From Labilithrix sp. (GTDB lineage: Bacteria; Myxococcota; Polyangia; Polyangiales; Polyangiaceae): a stretch of DNA of 28,148 bases. The notes beneath the pieces are model-generated. The model was not told the origin of the DNA, made no database searches, and saw only the letters and a program-made list of their open reading frames with translations. Below, piece after piece: positions 9,020-16,928 of the stretch; position 1 is the first letter of the stretch, and each line of letters begins with the position of its first letter. The stretch spans positions 1 to 28,148 of the forward strand of contig JAQBQL010000262.1 of assembly GCA_028287035.1 (NCBI GenBank), written 5' to 3'. The position numbers were made by a program, and so were the translations under genes.

Positions 9020-10342
9020 TCAGAGCGAGGACGAGAGGACCGGGCCGGCCTTGCCGCCCGCGCCGCCGCCCGCCGAGCCGCTGGCGCTCGCCGAGACGCT
9101 CGCCGAGACGCTCACGTTGGCCTTGATGCTCGCCGCCGCGTTGATCGCGCCCTTGAACGTGTCGGTGAGGCACGCCGCGAGCTGCGCGCCCGTGGTGGCC
9201 GCGCTGACGCCGCCCTTGCCGCTGACGCTGGTGATCGTCGAGAGGCCGCCCTCCGCGACGACCTGCGCCTCGCCCGCGACCTTGGGGGCGCGCTCGGCCA
9301 TGCCGATCGAGACCTTGAGGACGAGCGGGAGGTTCTTCTCGAGCGTCGCCTTCAGCGTCTCGAAGGCCTTCGCGTCGGCGGTGCCGGTCGCGGTGAAGCC
9401 GACCTGGGCCGGCGTGCACTCGGCCTTCGCCGAGATGCTCGCGTCGCAGTGGGCCTTGCAGTCGGCGCTCACCTTGGGCGGCGTGACCTCACCCGTGCAC
9501 TTCGGCTCCTTGAACTCGGCGGTGCACTTGCCGGAGCAGGTGCCCTCGCACTTGGCAGAGGCCTTGAGCTTGCACTCGCCTCCGCACTTGCCCTTGCACT
9601 CGCCCTGGATCTTGCCGCCGTCGCACTTGCCTTCGCACTTGCCGGCGCACGCGCCCTTCGAGTCCTTGCCGTCACACTTGCCGTTGCAGGTGCCGGAGCA
9701 GCTGCCGGTGACCTGCGCGTCGCAGGTGCCGGAGCACGTGCCGTCGCACTTCGCGCCCGCCTGCACGTCGCACGAGCCTTCGCACTGCGCGTCGCACTTG
9801 CCCGAGAGCTTGCCCGGCTCGCACTCGACCTTGGCCTTGCCGCCCTCGATCGTCGCGTCGCACTTGCCCGCGCAGTCGGCGTACGCGTTGAGGTCGGCCG
9901 AGCACTTCGGCGGCTTGACCACGAGGTTCATCTTCGCGCTCGCGCCGATCTTGCCCTTGTACTCGGCGATGCCCTTGAGCGCCGCGTCGCACGCCGACTT
10001 GCCGTCCTTGAAGTCGCCGCCCTGGCCGAGGTCCTTCGCGATGGGGCCGCAGCCCGCGCGGAGGTCGGCGTCGATCTGATCGGAAAAGCCCTTGATGTCG
10101 ACGGCCGCGGCCGTGGACGCCTTCAGCTTCGCGCCGGTCGGCGCGTCGAGCTTGAACTCACCGGCGAAGTCGAACGCGATGATCGCCTCCGGCTTCGTGA
10201 GGTCGGGGCACTTCGCAGGGCCGCCGGGGACGCCGCCCGGAACCGAGCCCATGGCCTTGTTGGCGGCGCCGCAACCGGACGCGAGCACCGGCACGAGCAG
10301 ACCCATCGCGAACATCCCACCCAGAAGCTTCTTGCCCATCAT
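9020..10342 (-). CDS. Cysteine-rich repeat lipoprotein B (paralogue of A, unknown function)
   Basis: This 440-residue predicted lipoprotein has a strong signal: MMGKK, a hydrophobic stretch and LASGC (Cys24). The ATG at 10342 is chosen because GGGAGGA (10351-10357 on the complementary strand) lies eight bases upstream; a longer frame from 10456 has no signal at its start. The layout copies lipoprotein A. A helical domain starts with CPDLTKPEAIIAFDFAGEF, and six repeats at about residues 182-283 contain CxGxCxGxC (CDGTCSGTC, CAGKCEGKC, CEGTCSGKC). A C-terminal domain ends in a Ser/Ala/Gly-rich tail (VSVSASVSASASGSAGGG). It also has 31 cysteines in the same order as A. Repeat linkers are Lys/Asp/Gly-rich, unlike A. 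Family and function are unknown to me; surface or periplasmic location is inferred. Confidence 0.85.
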   Translation of the reverse strand: MMGKKLLGGMFAMGLLVPVLASGCGAANKAMGSVPGGVPGGPAKCPDLTKPEAIIAFDFAGEFKLDAPTGAKLKASTAAAVDIKGFSDQIDADLRAGCGPIAKDLGQGGDFKDGKSACDAALKGIAEYKGKIGASAKMNLVVKPPKCSADLNAYADCAGKCDATIEGGKAKVECEPGKLSGKCDAQCEGSCDVQAGAKCDGTCSGTCDAQVTGSCSGTCNGKCDGKDSKGACAGKCEGKCDGGKIQGECKGKCGGECKLKASAKCEGTCSGKCTAEFKEPKCTGEVTPPKVSADCKAHCDASISAKAECTPAQVGFTATGTADAKAFETLKATLEKNLPLVLKVSIGMAERAPKVAGEAQVVAEGGLSTITSVSGKGGVSAATTGAQLAACLTDTFKGAINAAASIKANVSVSASVSASASGSAGGGAGGKAGPVLSSSL

Positions 10343-10422
10343 GATCGTCGTCCTCCCGCTTCGCGCCACGGGGCGCCCAGCGTGCCCTGGAGTACCACGA
10401 CTCGAAGCGCCCGTGTTATGGG

Positions 10423-11100
10423 ATGGGCACCGTGACCGGGCCGCTCCTCGCCGCAACGCGCGTCACGGTTTGTGATCCCGGTGTGGGCAACATCCGGAGC
10501 GTCGTGCGGTCGATCGAGGCGGCAGCGGCGCGCGCGGCCTCGCACGGGCGACCGACGACGGTGCGCGTCACGCGTGATGCAGCCGCCGTTCGCGATGCGG
10601 AGCACCTCGTCGTGCCCGGCCAGGGCGCCTTCGGCACGTTCGTGCGAGCGCTCGGCCCCGGCCTCCACGATGCGCTCCGCGCCCACCTCGACGCGGGGCG
10701 GCCCTACCTCGGCATCTGCCTGGGCATGCAGCTGCTCTTCGAGTCGAGCGAGGAAGCGCCCGGCGGCGAGCGCGGCCTCGGCTACTTCGCTGGGGACGTG
10801 CGCCGGCTGACGCCGGGGGTCGATCCGGTGACCACCCGGCCCTTCGCGGTCCCCCACGTCGGCTGGAACAGCGTCGACCCCGTCGACGACGCGGCGGCGA
10901 CGGGTCCCTATTTCTACTTCCTGCACAGCTTCGCCGCGGCCCCGGCCGATGCGTCGATCATCGCCGGCACCACCACGTACGGAGCGCAGCGCTTCGCGAG
11001 CATGGTGGCGCGCGGCCCGGTCCTCGGCGTCCAGTTCCATCCCGAGAAGAGCCAGCGCGAAGGGCTCGCCCTCCTCGAGCGCTTCCTCGAGGTCGCCTGA
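10423..11100 (+). CDS. hisH: Imidazole glycerol phosphate synthase, glutaminase subunit (HisH)
   Basis: HisH hydrolyses glutamine and passes ammonia to HisF, making imidazole glycerol phosphate and AICAR in histidine synthesis. The 225-residue class I amidotransferase has the nucleophile Cys99 in GICLGMQLLFE, His206 and Glu208 in QFHPEKS, the PGQGAFG loop (65-71) and HVGWN and YFLHSF strands. The N-terminal VTVCDPGVGNIRSV matches the family start. ATG 10423 is used; GTG 10432 is an in-frame alternative and neither has a strong ribosome site. The stop overlaps the hisA start by one base. The synthase partner hisF is not in the window. The gene diverges from lipoprotein B with 80 bp between the starts. 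Confidence 0.96.
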   Translation: MGTVTGPLLAATRVTVCDPGVGNIRSVVRSIEAAAARAASHGRPTTVRVTRDAAAVRDAEHLVVPGQGAFGTFVRALGPGLHDALRAHLDAGRPYLGICLGMQLLFESSEEAPGGERGLGYFAGDVRRLTPGVDPVTTRPFAVPHVGWNSVDPVDDAAATGPYFYFLHSFAAAPADASIIAGTTTYGAQRFASMVARGPVLGVQFHPEKSQREGLALLERFLEVA

Positions 11101-11819
11101 TGCGCATCCTTCCCGCGATCGATCTGCTCGGCGGAAAGGCGGTTCGCCTCCACCAGGGCCGCTACGAGGACGTCACCGTCTACGACGAGGACCCGCCGGC
11201 CCGAGCGCGCGCCTTCCGCGCCCACGTGGACTTCATGCACGTCGTCGATCTCGAGGGCGCCAAGGCGGGCGCGCCCGTGCAGCGCAGCGCGGTCGAGGCG
11301 ATCCTTCGGGCGTTCGCGGGCGGCGCGGTGCAGGTGGGCGGCGGGGTTCGTTCACGCGAGGCGCTCGAGGCTTACCTCGCCCTCGGGGCGCGGCGCGTCG
11401 TGCTGGGGACCGCCGCGGTGAAGGATCCGGCGCTCGTGCGTGCGCTCGCGACCGCCCACCCCGGCGTCGTGGTGCTCGCGGTCGACGCCAAGGGCGGGCT
11501 CGTCGCGACCGACGGCTGGACGCACGTGTCGACCGTCACCGCGCTCGACCTCGTGACGTCCCTCGCCGACGTGCCGATCGGCGCGGTCCTCTACACGGAC
11601 GTGGCGCGCGACGGAACCGGGGCGGGCCCGAACGTCGAGGCGACGGCGGCACTCGCCGCGGGCTCGCCGTTCCCGGTCATCGCGAGCGGCGGCGTCGGGA
11701 GGCTCGAGCACATCCGCGCGCTCGCACGCATCGCGAACGTCGAGAGCGTGGTCGTCGGCCGCGCGCTCTACGACGGCGCGTTCTCGCTGGCCGAGGCGGT
11801 CCTCGCCGGCCGGGGATGA
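11100..11819 (+). CDS. hisA: Phosphoribosylformimino-5-aminoimidazole carboxamide ribotide isomerase (HisA)
   Basis: HisA carries out the Amadori rearrangement of ProFAR to PRFAR, the substrate of HisF-HisH. The 239-residue TIM barrel has the catalytic Asp8 in PAIDLLGG and Asp130 in LAVDAK, GGGVR at the phosphate site (80-84), VATDGW (135-140), TDVARDGT (166-173) and ASGGVG, the second phosphate-binding loop. The first half (IDLLGGKAVRL) and the second half (YTDVARDGT) show the ancestral half-barrel pattern. Its ATG shares the last base of the hisH TGA, so translation is coupled. Confidence 0.96.
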   Translation: MRILPAIDLLGGKAVRLHQGRYEDVTVYDEDPPARARAFRAHVDFMHVVDLEGAKAGAPVQRSAVEAILRAFAGGAVQVGGGVRSREALEAYLALGARRVVLGTAAVKDPALVRALATAHPGVVVLAVDAKGGLVATDGWTHVSTVTALDLVTSLADVPIGAVLYTDVARDGTGAGPNVEATAALAAGSPFPVIASGGVGRLEHIRALARIANVESVVVGRALYDGAFSLAEAVLAGRG

Positions 11820-11854
11820 CGGCCTTCGTCCCTCGCGGCTATTCTCGCTGGTGA

Positions 11855-12799
11855 ATGGCGACCCACGAACGGTTCACGATCGACTGCGACGTTCTTCCCG
11901 AGGTGACCGCGTGCTACCTGCGCATCGCCGGTGACGAGGTCGCGTTCATCGAGGCGCACACCGCGCACGCGCTGCCCCGCTTGCTCGCGGCGCTCGAGGC
12001 CCACGGCAAGCGCCCCGAGGACGTGAAGTACCTCGTCGTCACGCACGCGCACCTCGATCATGCCGCCGGGGCCAGCGCGGTGCTCGGCGCGTGCAAGAAC
12101 GCGCGGCTCATCGCTCACCCGCGCGCCGCGAAGAACCTCATCGAGCCGTCGAAGCTCATCGCGGGCGCGACCCACGTGTACGGCAAGGATCGCTTCGACA
12201 CGCTCTACGGGCGCATCGATCCCATCCCCGCGGAGCGCGTCGTCGCCCTGCCCGACGGCGGCACGTTCGAGCTCGGCGGCGCCACGTTCACCGCGCTCCA
12301 CACCGCCGGCCACGCCTGGCACCACTTCGCGGTCGACGATCCCGCGCTCTCCACCGTGTACACGGGCGACACCTTCGGGCTCGTCTACCCGGCGCTCCAG
12401 GCGGGCGGCCGCTTCGCGCTCCTCACGACGAGCCCCACGGGCTTCCACGCCGCCGAGGCGCACAAGAGCATCGACCGGATCGTGGCGCTCCGACGGGAGG
12501 CGGCCTGCCTCACGCACTACGGCGAGGTCCGGGACCTCGAGGAGATCGCCCGTCAGCTGCGGAGCTGGGTCGACCTGTCGGAGACGTGGGTGAACGAGGC
12601 CGCCGCGTCGGGCGAGCCGGACGCGGCGCTCGAGGCGCGCATCGACACGCAGATCCGCGCCGCCATCGCCGAGAAGGCGCCCGCCTCGAACCTTCGCCTC
12701 GACGACGCCGCGTGGAAGGCGATGGCCATGGACATCGAGCTCAACGCGCAGGGCCTCGCCTACGCCGCGCAGGAGAAGCGGAAGACGACGGCCGCGTGA
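11855..12799 (+). CDS. MBL-fold metallohydrolase
   Basis: This 314-residue protein has the metallo-beta-lactamase fold with a complete two-metal site: THAHLDH (His64, His66, Asp68, His69), LHTAGHAWHH (His149 or His153), TGDTFG (Asp172) and LTHYG (His221). The C-terminal 90 residues are helical and probably form a substrate-specific extension. No signal peptide is visible, so it is likely cytoplasmic. It begins 35 bp after hisA on the same strand and may be co-transcribed, but nothing ties it to histidine synthesis. The family covers thioesterases, glyoxalase II-like enzymes, lactonases and nucleases. The LDHAAG motif and overall layout favour a small-molecule hydrolase; the substrate is unknown. 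Confidence 0.9.
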   Translation: MATHERFTIDCDVLPEVTACYLRIAGDEVAFIEAHTAHALPRLLAALEAHGKRPEDVKYLVVTHAHLDHAAGASAVLGACKNARLIAHPRAAKNLIEPSKLIAGATHVYGKDRFDTLYGRIDPIPAERVVALPDGGTFELGGATFTALHTAGHAWHHFAVDDPALSTVYTGDTFGLVYPALQAGGRFALLTTSPTGFHAAEAHKSIDRIVALRREAACLTHYGEVRDLEEIARQLRSWVDLSETWVNEAAASGEPDAALEARIDTQIRAAIAEKAPASNLRLDDAAWKAMAMDIELNAQGLAYAAQEKRKTTAA

Positions 12800-12815
12800 T
12801 CCGCGGCCCCGCCGG

Positions 12816-13841
12816 TCAGACGCCGACCGGGTGCCAGATCGTCTTCGTCTCGAGGAAGCGCTCGATCCAGCCGAGGCCCTGGCCCTTCTGCTCGTCGCGC
12901 CACGCCTCGGGATCCATCGGCACGTGGGTCTTCACGCGCTTGACGCTGTCGGCGCCGTCGCCCTCGACGGCCGCCCGCAGGTCGGCGTCGACGATCCACG
13001 CGTCGATGCCGATGATCTCGCGATGCTTCGCGAGGTGCGGCGACAGCTCCTTCGCCTGGCCAGTGAGGATGTTGAGCACCCCCGCCGGGAGATCGCTCGT
13101 GGCGAGGCACTCGCTCCACACGATGGCGGTGCGCGGGTCCTTCTCGCTGGCGAGCGCCACGACGGTGTTGCCACCGCAGATCACCGGGATGGTCGTCGAG
13201 ACGAGGCCGAGCAGCGCCGGGCGATCGGGAGCGACCACGCCGATCGTGCCCATCGGCTCGGGGACGCTGAAGTCGAAGTGCGGACCGGCCACCGGGTTGC
13301 TCGACGCGAGCAGCGCGTAGAACTTGTCTGCGAACCCGGCGTAGTAGACGACGCGGTCGACCGAGACGTCGATCTCCGCGCTCGCCTCGGCCTCGCTCAG
13401 GCCGCCGCGCACGAGCGACCTCGTGAGCTCGGGACGGCGTGACTCCATCACCTCGCCGAGGCGGTAGAGGATCTGGCCGCGGTTGTACGCGCTGCGCTTC
13501 TCCCAGCCCGCCCACGCGTTCTTCGCGTGCAGCACCGCGTCGCGGACGTCCTTGCGCGAGCCGCGCGGGACGTTGACGGTCTCGGGGTCGGCATCGACCT
13601 GCCCGCCTTCGTTCTTCACCTGGAAGTAGCGGCCCGACTCGGAGCGCACGAACGCTCCGTTGACGAACATCTTGTAGGCCTTGTTGACGCGCACACGCGT
13701 CGCGATCTTCGCCTCGTCGTAGGGCTTCATGATCGGGGCGTCACCGCTGCGCGTCGGAGGGACCGACTCGGCCCGTTCCTGCGTGCGCTCCTCGGAGCGG
13801 TCGGCGACATCGATCGACGGGCGCGTCTTCTTCGGTTCCAT
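12816..13841 (-). CDS. Truncated aldehyde dehydrogenase-like protein, probable pseudoenzyme
   Basis: The product is 341 residues, against about 480-500 for normal family members. After a charged 40-residue leader it follows the N-terminal aldehyde dehydrogenase fold (KMFVNGAFVRSESGRYF, SRKDVRDAV, GTIGVVAP, CGGNTVV, LPAGVLNILTG). It stops soon after the point where LELGGK and the catalytic cysteine loop should follow. Even the retained part has lost key residues: PWNFP of the neighbour is PDRPA here (catalytic Asn replaced by Arg), and VVLKPAE is VVALASE (cofactor Lys replaced). The end (about 250-341) is unlike the family. The ATG shares one base with the TGA of the intact dehydrogenase, with GGTGGAG as ribosome site, so it is made together with it. 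No frameshift is evident. A structural or regulatory partner role is inferred. Confidence 0.85.
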   Translation of the reverse strand: MEPKKTRPSIDVADRSEERTQERAESVPPTRSGDAPIMKPYDEAKIATRVRVNKAYKMFVNGAFVRSESGRYFQVKNEGGQVDADPETVNVPRGSRKDVRDAVLHAKNAWAGWEKRSAYNRGQILYRLGEVMESRRPELTRSLVRGGLSEAEASAEIDVSVDRVVYYAGFADKFYALLASSNPVAGPHFDFSVPEPMGTIGVVAPDRPALLGLVSTTIPVICGGNTVVALASEKDPRTAIVWSECLATSDLPAGVLNILTGQAKELSPHLAKHREIIGIDAWIVDADLRAAVEGDGADSVKRVKTHVPMDPEAWRDEQKGQGLGWIERFLETKTIWHPVGV

Positions 13842-15352
13842 CACTCCACCTCGACGTAGGCCGAAAGTCCCTGGCGACCGCCCTCGCGTCCGAACCCGCT
13901 CTCCTTGTAGCCACCGAACGGCGACGTGGGGTCGAACTTGTTGAACGTGTTGCCCCAGATGACGCCGGCCTTCAGCTTGGTCGCCATGTGGAAGATCTTG
14001 GACCCCTTGTCGGTCCAGACGCCGGCCGAGAGGCCGTACATCGTGTTGTTCGCCTTCTCGAGCGCCTCGTCCGGCGTGCGGAACGTGAGCACCGTGAGGA
14101 CGGGACCGAAGATCTCCTCGCGGGCGACGCGGCTCGACATGCTCGCGCCTGTGAAGAAGGTCGGCGCGAACCAGAAGCCCTTCTCGGGGACCTTGCACGG
14201 CGCGCTGTAGCGCTCGCAGCCGTCCGCCTCGCCGGCCCGCACGAGATCCTCGATGCGCCCGAGCTGCGCCTTCGAGTTGATGGCCCCGACGTCGGTGTTC
14301 TTGTCGAGCGGGTCGCCCATGCGCAGCGACGCCATGCGGTCCTTCAGCTTGCGGACGATGACGTCGTGGATGCCCTCCTCGACGAGGAGCCGCGAGCCGG
14401 CGCAGCACACGTGACCCTGGTTGAAGTAGATGCCATTGACGATCCCGTCGACCGCCTGGTCGAGGGGCGCGTCGCCGAAGACGATGTTCGCGGCCTTGCC
14501 GCCGAGCTCGAGGGTCAGGCGCTTGTGCGTGCCGGCGATCGCGCGCTGGATCTTCTTGCCGACCGCGGTGGAGCCGGTGAACGCGATCTTGTTGACGTCG
14601 GGATGGTTGACGAGCGCGAAGCCCGTCTCGCCGGCGCCGGTGACGATGTTGACGACGCCCGGCGGGAGCTCCGCCTCTTCGATGATCCTGGCGAGGAGGA
14701 GCGCGGTGAGCGGCGTGGTCTCGGCGGGCTTCAGGACCACCGTGTTGCCGCACGCGAGCGCCGGCGCGATCTTCCACGCCGCCATGAGCAGCGGGAAGTT
14801 CCACGGGATGATCTGGCCGGCCACGCCGAGCGGGCGCGTGCGCCGGCCGTGGAACGCGTAATCGAGCTTGTCGGCCCAGCCCGCGTTGTAGAAGAAGTGC
14901 GCCGCGGCCATCGGCAGGTCGAAGTCGCGCGACTCCTTGATGGGCTTTCCGCCGTCGAGCGTCTCGACGATGGCGAGCTCGCGCGCCTTTTCCTGGAGCG
15001 CCCGCGCGATGCGGAAGATGTACTTGGCGCGATCGGCGCCGCGCATCTTCGACCAGTACCTGTCGTACGCCTCGCGCGCCGCCTTGACCGCGTCGTCGAC
15101 GTCCTGCGCGTTCGCCTCGGCGACCTCGGAGAGCACCTGCTCGGTGGCCGGGTTGATCGTGGCGAAGAACCGCCCGCTGCGCGGCGTGACCCAGCGGCCG
15201 CCGATGAAGAGGCCGTACTTCGGATCGATGCGGACGTGGTCGGGGGTCTCGGGGGCGGGCGCGTAGTCCCAGGCGGAACCGAAATCGAGGGCCGCGCGGC
15301 TCGCGCCGCTCGCGCGTTCGAGCTCGGTGCTTTCGCTCTTCGTGATGGTCAT
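13841..15352 (-). CDS. NAD(P)-dependent aldehyde dehydrogenase
   Basis: This 503-residue full-length aldehyde dehydrogenase oxidises an aldehyde to the carboxylic acid. It has every catalytic element: PWNFP with the oxyanion Asn185, LKPAE with Lys208 and Glu211, FTGSTAVGKKI, LELGGK with general base Glu282, NQGHVCCAGSRL with nucleophile Cys316, and EIFGPVL. The first 40 residues form an extra leader before the family start at about residue 48. It lies 13 bp after deoC and overlaps the truncated paralogue by one base. DeoC makes acetaldehyde, so acetaldehyde is the natural substrate guess, resting on context alone. Confidence 0.94.
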   Translation of the reverse strand: MTITKSESTELERASGASRAALDFGSAWDYAPAPETPDHVRIDPKYGLFIGGRWVTPRSGRFFATINPATEQVLSEVAEANAQDVDDAVKAAREAYDRYWSKMRGADRAKYIFRIARALQEKARELAIVETLDGGKPIKESRDFDLPMAAAHFFYNAGWADKLDYAFHGRRTRPLGVAGQIIPWNFPLLMAAWKIAPALACGNTVVLKPAETTPLTALLLARIIEEAELPPGVVNIVTGAGETGFALVNHPDVNKIAFTGSTAVGKKIQRAIAGTHKRLTLELGGKAANIVFGDAPLDQAVDGIVNGIYFNQGHVCCAGSRLLVEEGIHDVIVRKLKDRMASLRMGDPLDKNTDVGAINSKAQLGRIEDLVRAGEADGCERYSAPCKVPEKGFWFAPTFFTGASMSSRVAREEIFGPVLTVLTFRTPDEALEKANNTMYGLSAGVWTDKGSKIFHMATKLKAGVIWGNTFNKFDPTSPFGGYKESGFGREGGRQGLSAYVEVE

Positions 15353-15365
15353 CGGATGTTGTCCG

Positions 15366-16415
15366 TCAGTCCTTGGAGAAGTCGTCGGCCGCCTGGTAGT
15401 TGCCCGTGCGCTCCTTCTCGAGCTGCATGAGCACGTCGTTCAAGAGCGCGCTCGCGCCGAACCGGAAGAGATCCGGGGTCAGCCAGGCGTCGCCCATCGT
15501 CTCCTTCACGAGCACGAGGTAGTGGAGCGCCTGCTTCGCGGTACGGACGCCGCCGGCTGGCTTCATGCCGATCTTGCGGCCCGTCGCGTAGAAGTGGTCG
15601 CGGATCGTCTCGAGCATCACCAGCGTCACCGCGGGCGTCGCGGCGGGCTGGACCTTGCCGGTGGACGTCTTGATGAAGTCGCCGCCGGCCGCGATGCCGA
15701 GCTCGCTCGCCTTCCGGATGACGTCGTAGCTTCCGAGCTCGCCGGTCTCGAGGATCACCTTGAGATGCGCGTTCCCGCACGCCTCCTTGGTGGCGGCGAT
15801 CTCGTCGAAGACCTTCGCGTAGTCGCCGACGAGCATCGCGCCGCGGTCGATGACCATGTCGATCTCGTCGGCGCCGAAGTCGACGGCGCGGCGGACGTCG
15901 GCGAGCTTGATGTCGAGCGGCGACTGCCCGCTCGGGAACGCGGTGGCGACGCTCGCGACCTTCACGCCGCTGCCGGCGAGCGCGTGCTTCGCGGTCGCGA
16001 CCTGGTTCGGGTACACGCAGATGGCCGCGCACATCGGCACGGACGGGTCGCTGTCGAGCGGGTGCATCGCCTTCTGACAGAGCTGACGGACCTTGCCCGG
16101 GGTGTCCTTACCCTCGAGGGTCGTGAGGTCCATCATCGCGATGGCGAGCTTCAGGCCGGCGACCTTGGTGGCCTTCTTGATCGAACGCTTTGCGAACGAG
16201 GCGGCCCGCTCCTCCACCGCGACCGCGTCGACCGACGGCGGCGCGAACAGCGCGAACGGAGAGCCGCTGCCCGACCGCCCGGCGCCGTTCGTCGTGAACA
16301 GGCTCGGCGCGCCGTGGGCACCATTGCCGCTCGCGTGCGCGGACGACCCGGTGGATGCCGTGGCGCGCGCGGCGCCGTTACCTGCGGAGGACTCGCCGTT
16401 CTCGTGCGTGCTCAC
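15366..16415 (-). CDS. deoC: Deoxyribose-phosphate aldolase (DeoC) with N-terminal extension
   Basis: DeoC cleaves 2-deoxyribose 5-phosphate to acetaldehyde and glyceraldehyde 3-phosphate in deoxynucleoside salvage. The catalytic set is complete: DEIDMV (Asp186), DFIKTSTGK with Schiff-base Lys249, and GMKPAGGVRT with Lys285. The 349-residue frame starts at a GTG (16415). Its first 65 residues or so are Gly/Ser/Ala/Asn-rich and not part of the usual 220-260 residue enzyme. If the extension is not translated, a GTG at about residue 67 (VEERAASFAKRS) could be the start, but neither has a clear ribosome site. It heads the deoC-aldehyde dehydrogenase-pseudo-dehydrogenase unit. Confidence 0.93.
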   Translation of the reverse strand: MSTHENGESSAGNGAARATASTGSSAHASGNGAHGAPSLFTTNGAGRSGSGSPFALFAPPSVDAVAVEERAASFAKRSIKKATKVAGLKLAIAMMDLTTLEGKDTPGKVRQLCQKAMHPLDSDPSVPMCAAICVYPNQVATAKHALAGSGVKVASVATAFPSGQSPLDIKLADVRRAVDFGADEIDMVIDRGAMLVGDYAKVFDEIAATKEACGNAHLKVILETGELGSYDVIRKASELGIAAGGDFIKTSTGKVQPAATPAVTLVMLETIRDHFYATGRKIGMKPAGGVRTAKQALHYLVLVKETMGDAWLTPDLFRFGASALLNDVLMQLEKERTGNYQAADDFSKD

Positions 16416-16492
16416 CGACGCAGGCTATCACGGCCGCGGCATGCTGCGCCGTGCGCTCCGCGCGCCCGGTGCGCCGGCAACGCGGCGGCCGG

Positions 16493-16535
16493 AAAAAACT
16501 GGCGCCACAAACGCACGAATCCCGCGATCCGCCAG
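16493..16535 (-). terminator. Probable intrinsic terminator after rpsU
   Basis: On the minus strand CTGGCG (from 16535) pairs with CGCCAG (ending at 16499) across a 25-nt loop, followed at once by six T (plus-strand A at 16493-16498). It lies 53 bp past the rpsU stop and before deoC on the same strand. The stem is short and the loop long, so the call is moderate. This 173-bp gap (16416-16588) holds nothing else I can recognise. Confidence 0.5.
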
Positions 16536-16588
16536 GCCTTGCGACCGACGAATCCCGGGAGACGGGACGGCTGTTGCGAGCCTCGGCC

Positions 16589-16822
16589 TTACGGCTTCGG
16601 CGGCGCGGCGTCGAGCTTCGCCCTCTTGCGACGGCGACGCGCGGCTTCCGCCTGCTTCTTGCGGCGCTTGACGCTCGGCTTCATGTAGTGGCGGCGCATC
16701 TTGAGCTCGCGCAGAACGCCCTCTGAAGCGAGCTTGCGCTTCAGCATCTTGATCGCTCGCTCGATTCCGCGGTCGCTTACGACGACCTCGAGCGGCTTGC
16801 ACTGTACGGCTTCACTCGGCAT
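16589..16822 (-). CDS. rpsU: 30S ribosomal protein S21 (bS21)
   Basis: This 77-residue basic protein of the small ribosomal subunit has the S21 pattern: a beta start (KPLEVVVSDRGIERAIKMLKRKL), EGVLRELKMRRHYMKPSVKRRKK and an Arg/Lys-rich helix. In the family it sits near the anti-Shine-Dalgarno end of 16S rRNA and helps mRNA binding. The ATG at 16822 is chosen over an upstream in-frame start at 16879 because AGGTCAG lies directly before it and the family homology begins there. The C-terminus (KRAKLDAAPPKP) is a little longer than in many bacteria. The gene is divergent from the kinase gene, with 106 bp between starts. Confidence 0.95.
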   Translation of the reverse strand: MPSEAVQCKPLEVVVSDRGIERAIKMLKRKLASEGVLRELKMRRHYMKPSVKRRKKQAEAARRRRKRAKLDAAPPKP

Positions 16823-16928
16823 CTGACCTGAACTCCGGAAAGCGAGACGTGTGAACGAATCGGGCCCGAGCGATACCATGGCGCTCCACGCCTCGCCAGC
16901 GCTTTCTCTGATAGCTTGTACGGCGTTG

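Noticed and set aside
8033..9800. Regularly spaced repeats that at first look CRISPR-like or minisatellite-like
   Set aside because: They are protein repeats (CxGxCxGxC) with variable DNA spelling, inside two intact reading frames. There are no identical DNA repeats with unique spacers and no cas genes.
7637..10435. Long plus-strand frames opposite the cysteine-rich genes (Pro/His/Ser or Ala/Leu-rich products)
   Set aside because: They mirror the repeat codons of the real genes, have no start signals or domains, and the minus-strand frames carry signal peptides and paralogue conservation.
13842..14804. A long upstream extension of the truncated aldehyde dehydrogenase frame (as if a 662-residue protein)
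   Set aside because: This part runs out of frame through the intact dehydrogenase gene on the same strand and gives Arg-rich sequence without family similarity. The real start is ATG 13841 with a ribosome site.
16851..16928. An N-terminal extension of the kinase from GTG 16851 or ATG 16878
   Set aside because: The added residues are not kinase-like and have no ribosome site. LKPGETVGPYEI after ATG 16929 is the usual opening of such kinases, though the upstream starts are not excluded.
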